From CAZDDW01 sp964480695 (GTDB lineage Bacteria; Patescibacteriota; Patescibacteriia; UBA9934; CAZDDW01): 64,000 bases of DNA. A program made the position numbers and the translations under genes. The stretch spans positions 1 through 64,000 of the forward strand of contig CAYZPO010000001.1 of NCBI GenBank assembly GCA_964480695.1. The letters are read 5' to 3'. The stretch's first letter is position 1; every line of letters starts with the position of its first letter. Positions 49,948-59,196 of the stretch are shown here, one piece after another. The notes beneath the pieces are model-generated. The model ran no database searches and had not been told where the DNA came from. It saw nothing but the letters and a program-made list of their open reading frames with translations.

Positions 49948-49999
49948 GAAAACCAGGTCTATTCATCTCTTAAGGGAGAGGTAAATAAACCTGGTTCTC
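49948..49999 (-). ncRNA. Structured leader motif, copy 3 (attenuator-like)
   Basis: GAGAACCAGGTTTA pairs with TAGACCTGGTTTTC around a CTCTCCCTTAAGAGATG hairpin, followed on the minus strand by a T-rich run. It lies between the promoter at 50042-50070 and the first gene at 49899, so it may attenuate transcription. Confidence 0.55.
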
Positions 50000-50041
50000 C
50001 GAATAAAAATTAGGTTAGTTCTCTCTCCCAAGATTAGCTAT

Positions 50042-50070
50042 ATAATACCATATTTTAGCCAATTTGTCAA
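50042..50070 (-). promoter_or_regulatory. Promoter of the secreted-protein cluster
   Basis: TTGACA (50065-50070), a 17-bp spacer and TATTAT (50042-50047), read on the minus strand. Five of six bases match the -10 consensus. Confidence 0.8.
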
Positions 50071-50083
50071 TGGGGGAGGAAAC

Positions 50084-50126
50084 AAAAAATTGACTCAATT
50101 TAGGTAAAAAGAAGAGTCAATTTTTT
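50084..50126. terminator. Bidirectional terminator
   Basis: AAAAAATTGACTC pairs with GAGTCAATTTTTT. It ends the membrane-protein gene at 50148-51119 on the minus strand. Confidence 0.85.
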
Positions 50127-50147
50127 ACTAAATTTACAGCGTTGAGC

Positions 50148-51119
50148 TTAAATAAGCCTCAGGGTCTGAGCGAACCGGCGCAGCTTTGGAGTCAGGCCTT
50201 TAGTGCGTAATTTTTCATAAACCAGGGTCCAGACAACGTATTGATAGGCTGTGAGTATGCCGCCGATCAGGATCGAGAGCAGGGTTCCGATAAGGGTTAC
50301 AATCATACTGACAACCGAGGTGGCGTAAGTGTAACTGGTCATGACCGCGGCTGTGAAGATCAGACTGTAAGGGAGCCAGAGCAGAATCCAGATCAGGAAG
50401 ACTATGAGCGCTCCGACCAGACCAATTAGGAACAGAAGCAGAGCTGTTTCAAAACAGACTAGCGGGTGATGGCGAACTACGTTCCAGGTTTCTTCGATCG
50501 CTTCATGTAAGTTGTGCCGTCCGCGGACAACCGAGGCAATAGTTAGAATCGAGAACAGGGAAATAGCCAGGACCAAGATAATCATGGCCACCAGAATAAC
50601 AAAAGAAGCCACGGTGTCGCCAGTGGTTGAGCCCTGGAACAGAGCCAAAGGCAGGGCAGAGAAAGCAAGCAAGGCCCCGACCAGGATTTTGGCTATTAGA
50701 TCAATGACTAAGATTTGGAAAAAGATTTTCTTTGGAGCTTGGAGCAGTTTTTTAGTCTTGAGTTTGTTTCGTGATAGAGCTCCTTTGAATAATCCGTATT
50801 GCGAGAGAATGGCCAGGATCAAAAGAACTAGAATGACCAGGCTGATCAAGGTGATCGTGATAATAGTGCGTGTTGGGGAAAGGGTACTGAACTGATTAAA
50901 AAATAAACGGATTGAATCTAGTCCAGGGATGGCGTTATTAAGGAAGAGCTTGGTTAAGGATACAGTCGGATCAGCCGGAGTTAAAGCCCGAAAACCGATT
51001 TCTAAAACCGCTCCAGTGTTGATTAGTCCTGCCAGGATACCCAAAAACCACAGACGTGGTTGTTGCCTGAGCAGTTTGGTCGCCTTACTGAAAAGCGGAC
51101 GATAAATTGGTTTTGACAT
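50148..51119 (-). CDS. Polytopic membrane protein (DUF975-like)
   Basis: 323 residues, six or so membrane segments (about 24-44, 90-112, 133-165, 170-195, 225-260 and 262-300). The pattern resembles DUF975/glycerophosphoryl-diester-associated membrane proteins of unknown function, with an amphipathic HNLHEAIEETWNVVRHHP loop. It lies 17 bp downstream of ftsH on the same strand, probably co-transcribed. Possible role in membrane homeostasis; not assigned. Confidence 0.7.
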   Translation of the reverse strand: MSKPIYRPLFSKATKLLRQQPRLWFLGILAGLINTGAVLEIGFRALTPADPTVSLTKLFLNNAIPGLDSIRLFFNQFSTLSPTRTIITITLISLVILVLLILAILSQYGLFKGALSRNKLKTKKLLQAPKKIFFQILVIDLIAKILVGALLAFSALPLALFQGSTTGDTVASFVILVAMIILVLAISLFSILTIASVVRGRHNLHEAIEETWNVVRHHPLVCFETALLLFLIGLVGALIVFLIWILLWLPYSLIFTAAVMTSYTYATSVVSMIVTLIGTLLSILIGGILTAYQYVVWTLVYEKLRTKGLTPKLRRFAQTLRLI

Positions 51120-51136
51120 ATCCTCCTTTTAGTCTC

Positions 51137-52942
51137 TTATTTAAAGAGTGCTTCGAACTGTTCACGTTCGATTGTTTCTTTTTCTAGAAGCTCCTTAACA
51201 ATGGCTTCTAGTTTGTCTTTGTGATCAGTGATAGTTTTCTGAGCTGTTTGTTGGGCGTTGTTAATCAGGCTAGTAACTTCTTGGTCAATGTCTTGAGCAG
51301 TGGCTTCTGAATAATCTCGCTGTTCACGAATTTCCTTGCCTAAGAAAACCATTTCTTCACGTTCGCCAAAAGTACGTGGTCCAAGTTTTTCTGACATGCC
51401 GTAACGAGTAACCAGATCACGAGCTAAATGTGTGGCCCGTTTTAGATCATCTGAAGCACCAGTTGTAACGTCTTTGAAAATGTCCATTTCTGCTACATGA
51501 CCTCCGAGCAACACAGCCATGTCGTCAAGGAACTCAGATCGAGAGTGTAGTTTGCGATCTTGGGTCGGCAGCTTCAAAGTGTATCCAGCAGCTTGACCTC
51601 GGCCAATGATTGAGATCTTGTGGACCGGATCAGCGTTTGGGAGCATGTGAGCCACCAAAGCGTGTCCAGCTTCATGGTAGGCAGTAATCTTTTTCTCCTG
51701 GTCTGAGAGTACGTGGCTTTTGCGTTCTGGTCCGAGCAAGACTTTTTCAACTGACTCTAACACTTCGTCAGCATGGATTACCTTTTTGTCACGTCGGGCA
51801 GCCAGGATAGCCGCTTCGTTCAACAGGTTGGCTAAATCAGCTCCGGAAAAACCAGGCGTGCGCTCAGCTACTTTGCGTAGTTCCACTTTTTCAAGTGGCT
51901 TGTTCTCACCATGAATTTTTAGAATAGCTTCACGATCGTTAATGTCTGGGAGGTCTAAGATCACACGACGATCAAAACGTCCTGGTCGCAACAACGCTGG
52001 GTCAAGAACATCAGGGCGGTTGGTGGCGGCAATAACGATCACGCCGAGATGAGGATCAAATCCATCCATCTCCACCAGAATTTGGTTCAGAGTCTGCTCA
52101 CGTTCATCATGACTTCCACCAAGACCAGCTCCACGCTGTCGTCCGACTGCATCAATCTCATCGATAAAGACGATGCACGGTGCGTTCTTTTTGGCCTCAT
52201 TAAATAGATCACGCACACGAGAGGCTCCAACACCAACGAACATCTCGACAAACTCAGATCCAGAGATGTGATAGAACGGCACATCAGCTTCACCGGCTAC
52301 AGCTCGTCCGAGCAAGGTCTTACCAGTTCCTGGAGGGCCCATGAGCAAAACGCCTTTAGGAATTTTGGCTCCTAACTCAACAAATTTTTTCGGGGTCTGT
52401 AGAAACTCAACTACTTCGTGCAGCTCTTCTTTGGCTTCTTTAACTCCGGCCACATTTTTGAAAGTGATCTTGTCTTTGTTTTTCTCAGCCTTCTTAGCTC
52501 CGGATTGACCGAACTGCATCGCTTTCATGTTCGCTCCTTGGAACTGACGCATGAAAAAGAAGATGATCACGATCAGAAGCAGAAGAGGGATCAGGCTTGG
52601 TAAGATAATACCCATGAAGTAACTCCGCCCGCTGGCCCCTTCGATATCAATGGCAATGCCAGCCAGTTCGTCTGGCTCAACTCCGTAGTTAGTCAGCAAC
52701 TCAGATAAGGACTCACCGCCTTCTTTACGAGTGATGGCTTCGCTACCATCGGTTTGAGTAATTGTGACCTCGTTCTCTTTTACTAAGATGCGATCGACTT
52801 GACCATTATGAACTCGTTCGACCAAAGTTCCGATTCCGATTTCTTCTGGTTTGTCTGTAGTCATGTTATAGGTCGATAAAATCGCACCAACAACCAAGAT
52901 GGTGATCACAAAGAGAATAATATTTTTTGAAAGTGGTTTCAT
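51137..52942 (-). CDS. ftsH: ATP-dependent zinc metalloprotease FtsH
   Basis: 601 residues. N-terminal membrane segment (about 9-25), a periplasmic domain, second segment (about 110-130), AAA domain with GPPGTGKTLLG, FIDEIDAVGRQRG, and SRH TNRPDVLDPALLRPGRFDRR in part (LDPALLRPGRFDRRV), then the protease HEAGH zinc site. It degrades misfolded membrane proteins and some regulators. A TATAAT 9 bp before the ATG indicates a very short leader. Length is near the family norm. Confidence 0.97.
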   Translation of the reverse strand: MKPLSKNIILFVITILVVGAILSTYNMTTDKPEEIGIGTLVERVHNGQVDRILVKENEVTITQTDGSEAITRKEGGESLSELLTNYGVEPDELAGIAIDIEGASGRSYFMGIILPSLIPLLLLIVIIFFFMRQFQGANMKAMQFGQSGAKKAEKNKDKITFKNVAGVKEAKEELHEVVEFLQTPKKFVELGAKIPKGVLLMGPPGTGKTLLGRAVAGEADVPFYHISGSEFVEMFVGVGASRVRDLFNEAKKNAPCIVFIDEIDAVGRQRGAGLGGSHDEREQTLNQILVEMDGFDPHLGVIVIAATNRPDVLDPALLRPGRFDRRVILDLPDINDREAILKIHGENKPLEKVELRKVAERTPGFSGADLANLLNEAAILAARRDKKVIHADEVLESVEKVLLGPERKSHVLSDQEKKITAYHEAGHALVAHMLPNADPVHKISIIGRGQAAGYTLKLPTQDRKLHSRSEFLDDMAVLLGGHVAEMDIFKDVTTGASDDLKRATHLARDLVTRYGMSEKLGPRTFGEREEMVFLGKEIREQRDYSEATAQDIDQEVTSLINNAQQTAQKTITDHKDKLEAIVKELLEKETIEREQFEALFK

Positions 52943-52951
52943 AGTATGTCA

Positions 52952-52957
52952 ATTATA
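52952..52957 (-). promoter_or_regulatory. -10 element close to the ftsH start
   Basis: TATAAT on the minus strand, 9 bp from the ATG at 52942, so transcription would begin at or near the start codon. A CCGCCTGG/CCAGGCGG hairpin just beyond the gene start region (52968-52987) ends rpsA. Confidence 0.5.
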
Positions 52958-52992
52958 GCCGAAAACCGCCTGGAGTTCCAGGCGGCCTTGGT

Positions 52993-54180
52993 TTATTCTT
53001 TAGTCTCCCCGGCGGAGCTAGGTCCGGCTTCGCCGGATTCTATTTCCTTTTCCTTTTCTTCATCCGCCTTTGGCTTATCTACCGGTGTTTCTTCATCAAG
53101 TTTTAATGACAAGCCCAGTCGATGCTCTTGAGGTTCAATTGAGACAATGCGGAACTTCTTAGTTTCTCCGATCTTACCTAGCTGACTAATATCAGCTCCT
53201 GGTGCTTTGTCCATTTCGCTAACGTGAGCTAGACCGTGGATATCCTGATCAAGTTCAACAAAGAAACCAAAAGGATTAATCTTCAGAATCGTTCCTTCTA
53301 CAATATCGTTGATCTTGTATTTTTCAGCCACATTAGTCCATGGGTCAGCAATTAGTTTTTTCATTGAGAGAAAAATCTTAGAACCTTCAATGCCGATAAT
53401 TTCTGCATCAACCTCATCACTTACTTTAATTAGATCACGGGGATGATCAATACGCTGCCAAGCAATTTCTGAGATGTGGACCAGGCCTTCCAGAGAATCG
53501 AATTTAACGAAAGCTCCGAAGTCAGCTACCGCAGTAACAGTACCTTTAACTTTATTACCGACCTTGTATTGGGAGATAACGTCTTTCTGGCGCTCTTCCC
53601 AAACCGCTTTTTCAGAAACGATTAATTTTTCCTCTGGTTCATTAACATCAATTACTCGAGCGTCGATATTTGATCCAACAAAGCTCTTGAGCTTGTCCAG
53701 AATTTTCTGTTTGTCACCACCACTAACTCGTGGATAGTTTTCTGGAGACAGTTGAGAAACTGGCAAGAATCCAGTGATGTGCTTGAGTTTGATAATCAAA
53801 CCACCCTTGTTAGCTTCAACAACTTTAACTGGGAGAACTTCACCAGAAACAAATAGCTTGCGCAACTCTTCCCAAGCTTTCTGTTGACCAGCAAAACGGA
53901 AAGAAAGTTCCATTTCACCGTTCTCATTTTCTAGATCGATCACAGTTGCCTCAACCTCTTCGCCTGGCTGGGCTCCATCATCTTCTGCAGCTTCAGCAAA
54001 AAGTTCGCGACCCCGGACAACACCAGTGGTCACGCCTTCAATTTCAACTCGCACCTCACGTCGGCTAGCACTGATCACTTTTCCTTTGACCACGTCTCCA
54101 ACCTGAGGAATTTTTTTAAGATAGTCGCCTTCAACCAGCAGTTTTTCAAACTGGGTGGTGGGCTGGGTTACTTTTGTCAT
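52993..54180 (-). CDS. rpsA: Ribosomal protein S1
   Basis: 395 residues with four S1 (OB-fold) domains, about residues 24-95, 107-175, 195-270 and 280-355; typical segments are GDVVKGKVISAS, VKGTVTAVADFGAFVKFDSL and VEGTILKINPFGFFVEL. It is shorter than the six-domain enterobacterial form, as in many Gram-positive and CPR bacteria. The acidic tail (EKEKEIESGE) follows. It binds mRNA on the 30S subunit and aids initiation. Divergent from an MBL-fold gene with paired promoters. Confidence 0.95.
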   Translation of the reverse strand: MTKVTQPTTQFEKLLVEGDYLKKIPQVGDVVKGKVISASRREVRVEIEGVTTGVVRGRELFAEAAEDDGAQPGEEVEATVIDLENENGEMELSFRFAGQQKAWEELRKLFVSGEVLPVKVVEANKGGLIIKLKHITGFLPVSQLSPENYPRVSGGDKQKILDKLKSFVGSNIDARVIDVNEPEEKLIVSEKAVWEERQKDVISQYKVGNKVKGTVTAVADFGAFVKFDSLEGLVHISEIAWQRIDHPRDLIKVSDEVDAEIIGIEGSKIFLSMKKLIADPWTNVAEKYKINDIVEGTILKINPFGFFVELDQDIHGLAHVSEMDKAPGADISQLGKIGETKKFRIVSIEPQEHRLGLSLKLDEETPVDKPKADEEKEKEIESGEAGPSSAGETKE

Positions 54181-54262
54181 AGTTATTTTCCGCTAGCAGT
54201 CTGGGTCAGAATCGACCTGGAGGCCAACGGGGCTAATAATTAATGAAGTTTATAGCGGCCGA

Positions 54263-54291
54263 AGTATAGCAGAGGGACTAAAAAGCGTCAA
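54263..54291 (-). promoter_or_regulatory. rpsA promoter
   Basis: TTGACG (54286-54291), 17-bp spacer, TATACT (54263-54268) read on the minus strand, giving an 80-nt leader. Confidence 0.75.
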
Positions 54292-54323
54292 GATTTAGCC
54301 TTAAAATAAGGGGGTATTTTTGC

Positions 54324-54352
54324 TTGTCAAATAAGCTTGGGCATGGTAGAAT
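54324..54352 (+). promoter_or_regulatory. Promoter of MBL-fold gene
   Basis: TTGTCA (54324-54329), 17-bp spacer, TAGAAT (54347-54352), 25 bp before the ATG at 54378. Confidence 0.7.
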
Positions 54353-54377
54353 ATTGGCGTTATTTATCTTAGATTTT

Positions 54378-55034
54378 ATGCAGATTTCTTGGCACGGATT
54401 GTCGTGTTTTTCTATCACTACCAAAGGATCGCAGGGCGATGTGACCGTGGTGGTTGATCCATATCAGAACGCAACCGGGTTGCGGTTTCCGCGAACTCTT
54501 GAGTCTGGCTTAGTCCTTTCTAGTCACAATGAAGCTGATGCGAATAACGTGGAAGCAGTGCAAGGTTCCCCGTTTATTGTTAAAACCCCTGGCGAATATG
54601 AGGTCAAGGGTGTTTTTGTTTATGCTATCCCAGCTCCACTCAAACCAGAGAAAGAAGGGGGTAAGGTCACAGAGAATTATATTTTCAGGATCGCGGTTGA
54701 GGATATTACCATCGCTCATCTAGGTGCTTTGAATCGGGAGTTGACTGATGATGAGTTGAAAGAATTGAAAGACGTTGATATTTTAATGATTCCCGTTGGT
54801 GGAGGGCGAGTCATGCTACCTAAGACCGCTGTTAAGGCAATCAGTCAGATTGATCCGCGAGTAGTTATGCCTATGTCCCACGCTATTCCTAATTTGAAAG
54901 AGAAGTTTGCCAAAGTTGATGGTTTTTGCAAAGAGATCGGGGTATGTCGTCGGGAAGATATTGCTAAATACAAAATTACTCGAAGTAGTTTACCAGAAGA
55001 AGAGACAGTCATTGTTGTCCTGTCTCGATCATAA
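54378..55034 (+). CDS. MBL-fold hydrolase (UlaG/YtxG-type)
   Basis: 218 residues from the ATG at 54378. It starts ISWHGLSCFSITTKG, then VVVDPY, a SHNEADANN in place of the usual HxHxDH, and DVDILMIPVGGGRVMLP and RVVMPMSHAIP. The divergent metal motif suggests reduced or altered activity compared with UlaG-like lactonases; many CPR homologues show the same SHNEAD form. It is followed 2 bp later by a membrane-anchored acidic protein and then gyrA, in one transcript. Confidence 0.8.
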   Translation: MQISWHGLSCFSITTKGSQGDVTVVVDPYQNATGLRFPRTLESGLVLSSHNEADANNVEAVQGSPFIVKTPGEYEVKGVFVYAIPAPLKPEKEGGKVTENYIFRIAVEDITIAHLGALNRELTDDELKELKDVDILMIPVGGGRVMLPKTAVKAISQIDPRVVMPMSHAIPNLKEKFAKVDGFCKEIGVCRREDIAKYKITRSSLPEEETVIVVLSRS

Positions 55035-55036
55035 AT

Positions 55037-55411
55037 ATGACTGAGGAAGAGCGCCAGCAACGAAAGATTTGGTTCTGGATCATCTTTGTTCTGGCCATGC
55101 TCGTGATTTTGTACGGGTGGTATCGAATTAATTGGATTACCTGGCGAGACGGTTTTAATGGAGTGATCGAGATTCAAGAACAAGGTGAAGAGCTGATGGA
55201 AGAGTTCGGTGAGATTGAAGACGAAGCTACAGAGCAGATGATCGAGTTGCGAGATCAGGCTATAGAAACCGCCCAACCAACAGAGGAGATTTCAGAAGAA
55301 AACGTAGATGAAGTCATAGAAATATTAAAGGAAAATATTGAAGAGCAATATGCCGAAGAAGAAAGTAATCAAGAAGAAGCCGGTGAAGAAAACGGCCAAG
55401 AAGAAAACTAA
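55037..55411 (+). CDS. Membrane-anchored acidic coiled-coil protein
   Basis: 124 residues: one membrane segment (about 10-30, WFWIIFVLAMLVILYGWY) followed by a Glu-rich helical tail (EQGEELMEEFGEIEDEATEQ). It overlaps the start of gyrA by 62 bp in a different frame. No family is recognised. Likely co-transcribed with the MBL-fold gene. Confidence 0.7.
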   Translation: MTEEERQQRKIWFWIIFVLAMLVILYGWYRINWITWRDGFNGVIEIQEQGEELMEEFGEIEDEATEQMIELRDQAIETAQPTEEISEENVDEVIEILKENIEEQYAEEESNQEEAGEENGQEEN

Positions 55412-57875
55412 AGAACAGGTGGTGGAAGTTCCAGAGATGACTTTGAGAAAAGTTGTGCCGCAAAGTATTGTGTCAGAAATGGAGACAAGTTATTTGGATT
55501 ACGCCATGTCTGTAATTGTGATGCGAGCCTTGCCTGATATTCGTGACGGTCTAAAACCAGTGCATCGTCGAATTTTGTACTCTATGTGGCAGACTGGGCT
55601 GCGTTCCAGTGCTAAGTATAAGAAGTGTGCCACGGTTGTCGGAGACGTGCTGGGTAAATATCACCCTCATGGTGACAATGCTGTGTACGATTCTTTGGTG
55701 CGTATGGCTCAGGATTTCTCTTTCCGCTATCCGCTGGTTCGTGGTCAAGGAAACTTTGGTTCACTTGATGGTGATCGAGCCGCTGCTTATCGTTACACTG
55801 AGGCCAAGTTGGAAACATTGTCAGAGGAACTGCTTTTAGATATTGAAAAACAGACTGTTGATTTCCGACCAAACTTTGATGGTAGTCACAAAGAGCCGTC
55901 AGTGCTTCCGGCTAGATTGCCAAACCTTCTTTTGAATGGAACCTTAGGCATTGCTGTGGGAATGGCTACAAACATTCCACCACATAATTTAACCGAGCTT
56001 TGTGATGGGGTGATCCATCTGATTGATAATCCAGACGCTACCATTGATGATTTGACCGGATTTATTAAAGGGCCGGATTTTCCAACCGGAGGAATTATTT
56101 ATGATATTAAAGAGATCAAACAAGCTTACGCCACAGGAAAAGGACCGGTAGTGACACGAGCCAAGACTGAGATCATGGAGCGCAAAGGTGGTTTCAATAT
56201 TATCATCACGGAGATTCCATATTTAGTGAATAAAGCCAGTTTGTTAGAGAAAATTGCTAACTTGGTGCGAGAGAAAAAGATTGATGGGATTAAGGATTTG
56301 CGCGATGAGTCAACTAAGGATGGGGTTCGAGTGGTGATTGAACTCAAGCGTGACGCTTTTCCTAAAAAAGTTTTGAACCGTTTGTATCAGCTGACCCAAC
56401 TTCAGGATACTTTCCACGTTAACATGGTAGCTCTGGTTGATAATGGATTGCAGCCGCGGTTGGTCAACCTGAAGACCATGCTTGAGGAGTATGTAAAGCA
56501 TCGTGAAGAAGTGGTGCGTCGTCGCACCCAGTTTGATCTGGATCGAGCCAAGGAACGAGCTCATATTCTCGAAGGTTTGCGCATCGCTATTTTGAAGATC
56601 GACAAAATCATTGCCACGATTAAGAAATCTAAAGACAAGGACGAGGCCCGTAAGAATTTGATGAAGAAATTCAAGCTGACTGAGCGTCAGGCCGTGGCCA
56701 TTTTGGAGATGAAGCTGCAACAGCTGGCTAACCTGGAACGCCTGAAGGTTGAGCAGGAGTATAAAGAAAAGCAGAAACTGATCAAACAACTGGAGCTGAT
56801 TCTGAAATCCAAGAAGAAACGAATGAATATTGTTAAAACCGAAGTTGAAGAGATTAAAGAAAAGTATGGTGATGAGCGCCGGACTGAGGTTGTGGCTCAT
56901 GGAGTTAAAAATTTCAAGATGGAAGATGTGATCCCGGACTCACCGACTGTAGTTATGATTACTAGAGATGGTTACATCAAGCGTTTGCCACCAGATACCT
57001 TTAAGAAACAGGCCCGTGGTGGTAAAGGTGTGACTGGTTTATCAACCAAGGAAGAAGATATAGTTGATAAGGTTTTCACCACCTCGACTCATAAGGATCT
57101 GTTATTCTTTACTAACCGTGGTCGCGTGTTCAAGCTCAAGGCTTACGAAGTTCCAGAGTCCACGCGCACAGCCAAGGGTCAGGCTATGGTTAACTTTTTG
57201 CAGTTGGCTCCAGGCGAAGTGGTTGAGGCCACCTTCTCGATTGAGGACATCGAAGACTGCAAGTATCTGACCATGATTACTAGAAAAGGAACGATTAAGA
57301 AGACCGAGCTCAAAGAATTCGATAATGTTCGACGTTCTGGTTTGATCGCTATTAAACTTAAAGACGGAGACAGCTTGTGGGCTGTTCGTATTACCACTGG
57401 AAAGAACAATGTCATTCTGGCCACTCAGAAAGGACAAGCAATTCATTTTAAGGAATCAAATATTCGTGCCATGGGTCGAACTGCAGCTGGAGTGCGAGCG
57501 ATTAAATTGAAGGGCGAAGATATTGTTGTGGGAATGGATGTGCTGCCAGAGAAGATCAAAAAGGGTGAGTATCAGTTACTGGTGATTATGCGCAATGGAT
57601 ATGGTAAACGAACTGATTTGACCGAATACAAAGTTCAGGGTCGTGGAGGGTCTGGAATTAAGACTGCTAATGTTACTGCTAAAACTGGAGACATTGTGAC
57701 TGCTCGAGTCGTGAAGCATAAAGACGAACGAGATCTGATCGTTATGTCCGAAGCTGCTCAGGTAATTCGAATGTCTCTTAGCTCAGTCTCAGTTCTTGGT
57801 CGGGCCACACAAGGAGTTAAAGTAATGGGCTTTAAGAAAGACAAGGATCAGATTGCTTCGGTGACGTTGGTGTAA
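55350..57875 (+). CDS. gyrA: DNA gyrase subunit A
   Basis: 841 residues from the ATG at 55350. An N-terminal Lys-rich extension (about 30 residues, MPKKKVIKKKPVKKTAKKKT) precedes the core. Catalytic Tyr in AAAYRYTEAKL, the quinolone region PHGDNAVYDSLVRMAQ, and the GyrA box QARGGKG near 555 identify it as GyrA rather than ParC. Six beta-propeller repeats follow. It introduces negative supercoils with GyrB, which is not in the window. The basic N-terminus is unusual and may bind DNA. Confidence 0.96.
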   Translation: MPKKKVIKKKPVKKTAKKKTKEQVVEVPEMTLRKVVPQSIVSEMETSYLDYAMSVIVMRALPDIRDGLKPVHRRILYSMWQTGLRSSAKYKKCATVVGDVLGKYHPHGDNAVYDSLVRMAQDFSFRYPLVRGQGNFGSLDGDRAAAYRYTEAKLETLSEELLLDIEKQTVDFRPNFDGSHKEPSVLPARLPNLLLNGTLGIAVGMATNIPPHNLTELCDGVIHLIDNPDATIDDLTGFIKGPDFPTGGIIYDIKEIKQAYATGKGPVVTRAKTEIMERKGGFNIIITEIPYLVNKASLLEKIANLVREKKIDGIKDLRDESTKDGVRVVIELKRDAFPKKVLNRLYQLTQLQDTFHVNMVALVDNGLQPRLVNLKTMLEEYVKHREEVVRRRTQFDLDRAKERAHILEGLRIAILKIDKIIATIKKSKDKDEARKNLMKKFKLTERQAVAILEMKLQQLANLERLKVEQEYKEKQKLIKQLELILKSKKKRMNIVKTEVEEIKEKYGDERRTEVVAHGVKNFKMEDVIPDSPTVVMITRDGYIKRLPPDTFKKQARGGKGVTGLSTKEEDIVDKVFTTSTHKDLLFFTNRGRVFKLKAYEVPESTRTAKGQAMVNFLQLAPGEVVEATFSIEDIEDCKYLTMITRKGTIKKTELKEFDNVRRSGLIAIKLKDGDSLWAVRITTGKNNVILATQKGQAIHFKESNIRAMGRTAAGVRAIKLKGEDIVVGMDVLPEKIKKGEYQLLVIMRNGYGKRTDLTEYKVQGRGGSGIKTANVTAKTGDIVTARVVKHKDERDLIVMSEAAQVIRMSLSSVSVLGRATQGVKVMGFKKDKDQIASVTLV

Positions 57876-57896
57876 AAATAACAAGGATCAAATAAC

Positions 57897-57933
57897 AAAA
57901 ACCAAGCAGGGTCGCAGGATCCTGCTTTTGGTT
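57897..57933 (+). terminator. gyrA terminator
   Basis: AAAACCAAGCAGG pairs with CCTGCTTTTGGTT; the T-run is inside the stem, so it may work in both directions. Confidence 0.75.
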
Positions 57934-57960
57934 GACAGAGTGATCAGGTCACGCTAAGTT
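57932..57960 (+). promoter_or_regulatory. Promoter upstream of hypothetical gene
   Basis: TTGACA (57932-57937), 17-bp spacer, TAAGTT (57955-57960), about 170 bp before the ATG at 58132; the leader 57961-58131 has no other gene. Confidence 0.55.
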
Positions 57961-58131
57961 AATTTAAGATCATTGAAAACGTCTTACTCTCGCCTCGAAG
58001 CTGGGGAACAGGTTCCTAGTGGCAGGGCGGGCCAAAACCGTGCACTGCGGAAGCGTCAGGATCGATGCCGCCCGAAGGGGTGGATTCGTGCCTTATACGC
58101 CAGGCTGTGGTGGTCGAAGGGTCAAGTCAGA

Positions 58132-59073
58132 ATGAGCGTGTCTCCAAGAGAACAAAGGAAAAGAGAGTTTGGGATGCTCGGACGGTTGATGCAGCTATTC
58201 GGAGGGCCGTCAGAGCTGTTCCGATCAGCTGCTCTTCAGGGTTTCGTGGATATCTCATACGCACGGGATGTGTGCGAGGCTATTGATGGTCGGCATCTGA
58301 GCCAACCCGAACTTCAGGTCCTCAGACGGCAGGTGCGCCTGCGCATGCAAGATCCAAGGTGGGGGGACTCGTCAAAGGATCAGGTCGAGGTCTCGTACGC
58401 GATTCCTGGGAGATACATTTCTCCAAAGGCTCTCCGTGCTGCTTTGTTTGGACACATCGACTACACTCCGGAACAGCTCGAAGCTCTGGCCGAGATCCCG
58501 TACACTCGAAAAGAGGTGATAGAGGAGGTTGGTGGAAAAGACGGCCAAGAGGCCATCCTGTTCCCAGGGCATCCGTCAATCAACGCCAAGCGTCTGTACG
58601 ATATCTTCTGGCATGATCGACACAGAACTCCCTATTTCGGTGGGGTTAGTCAGAATGGGCTGACGTTCAAACACGGCTCCTTCTGGTGGTTCGACGATCG
58701 ATGCAAGGAGATCGCTGAACGACCCTTGGAGCTGCGGTGGTATCTGGTCCGTACCTCCTGTGAGCCGTACGACACTTGTGACACTGACACTCATCGTCAA
58801 ACCTGGTTGATCGAAGCCTTGATGGCGGCTTTGTTGCTCTACTCTGTGGGGCAACGCGGGTTCGTTCAGCGCAGGGTTGGAACGAACGTGGTCAACGGGG
58901 ATGCCACGATTGAGTGCCGTGAGCGCAGTGTCCATCTTGATTCAGGAGATGTCTATCCTGAACACGGTGTTGGTCTTGATATGAACGAACACGGTCAAGT
59001 CGATATCAAGACTTCGTCTGGTCATGGGTCTCACGGCCCCTTGTGGGTAAGACGACTTCCTGATGGCTCTTAG
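58132..59073 (+). CDS. Hypothetical protein (313 aa)
   Basis: From the ATG at 58132, chosen over an upstream frame start lacking conserved sequence. It is a soluble, helix-rich protein with Arg-rich N-terminus, repeated short motifs ISYARDVCEAIDG, VSYAIPGRYISPKALRAALF and ISYTRKEV-like IPYTRKEVIEEVG, which look like three related helix-turn units (residues about 38-60, 85-105 and 120-140). The second half is beta-rich. The protein is not recognised. GC-rich codons suggest acquisition. Confidence 0.6.
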   Translation: MSVSPREQRKREFGMLGRLMQLFGGPSELFRSAALQGFVDISYARDVCEAIDGRHLSQPELQVLRRQVRLRMQDPRWGDSSKDQVEVSYAIPGRYISPKALRAALFGHIDYTPEQLEALAEIPYTRKEVIEEVGGKDGQEAILFPGHPSINAKRLYDIFWHDRHRTPYFGGVSQNGLTFKHGSFWWFDDRCKEIAERPLELRWYLVRTSCEPYDTCDTDTHRQTWLIEALMAALLLYSVGQRGFVQRRVGTNVVNGDATIECRERSVHLDSGDVYPEHGVGLDMNEHGQVDIKTSSGHGSHGPLWVRRLPDGS

Positions 59074-59134
59074 TTGAGCCGTTTCCTTCGGGCGCCTGCG
59101 ATCCAGCCGGCGCTCTTTCCATTTCTAAAAGAAA

Positions 59135-59179
59135 ACCACCCCGATCGTGAGGACCGAGTGTGGTCTGATCGGGGGGGGT
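59135..59179 (-). terminator. Terminator of secreted-protein gene
   Basis: ACCACCCCGATC pairs with GATCGGGGGGGGT around a loop, followed on the minus strand by TTTTCTTTTAG. It lies 18 bp after the stop of the gene at 59197. Confidence 0.8.
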
Positions 59180-59196
59180 GAAGGTTGAGTGGCTAG

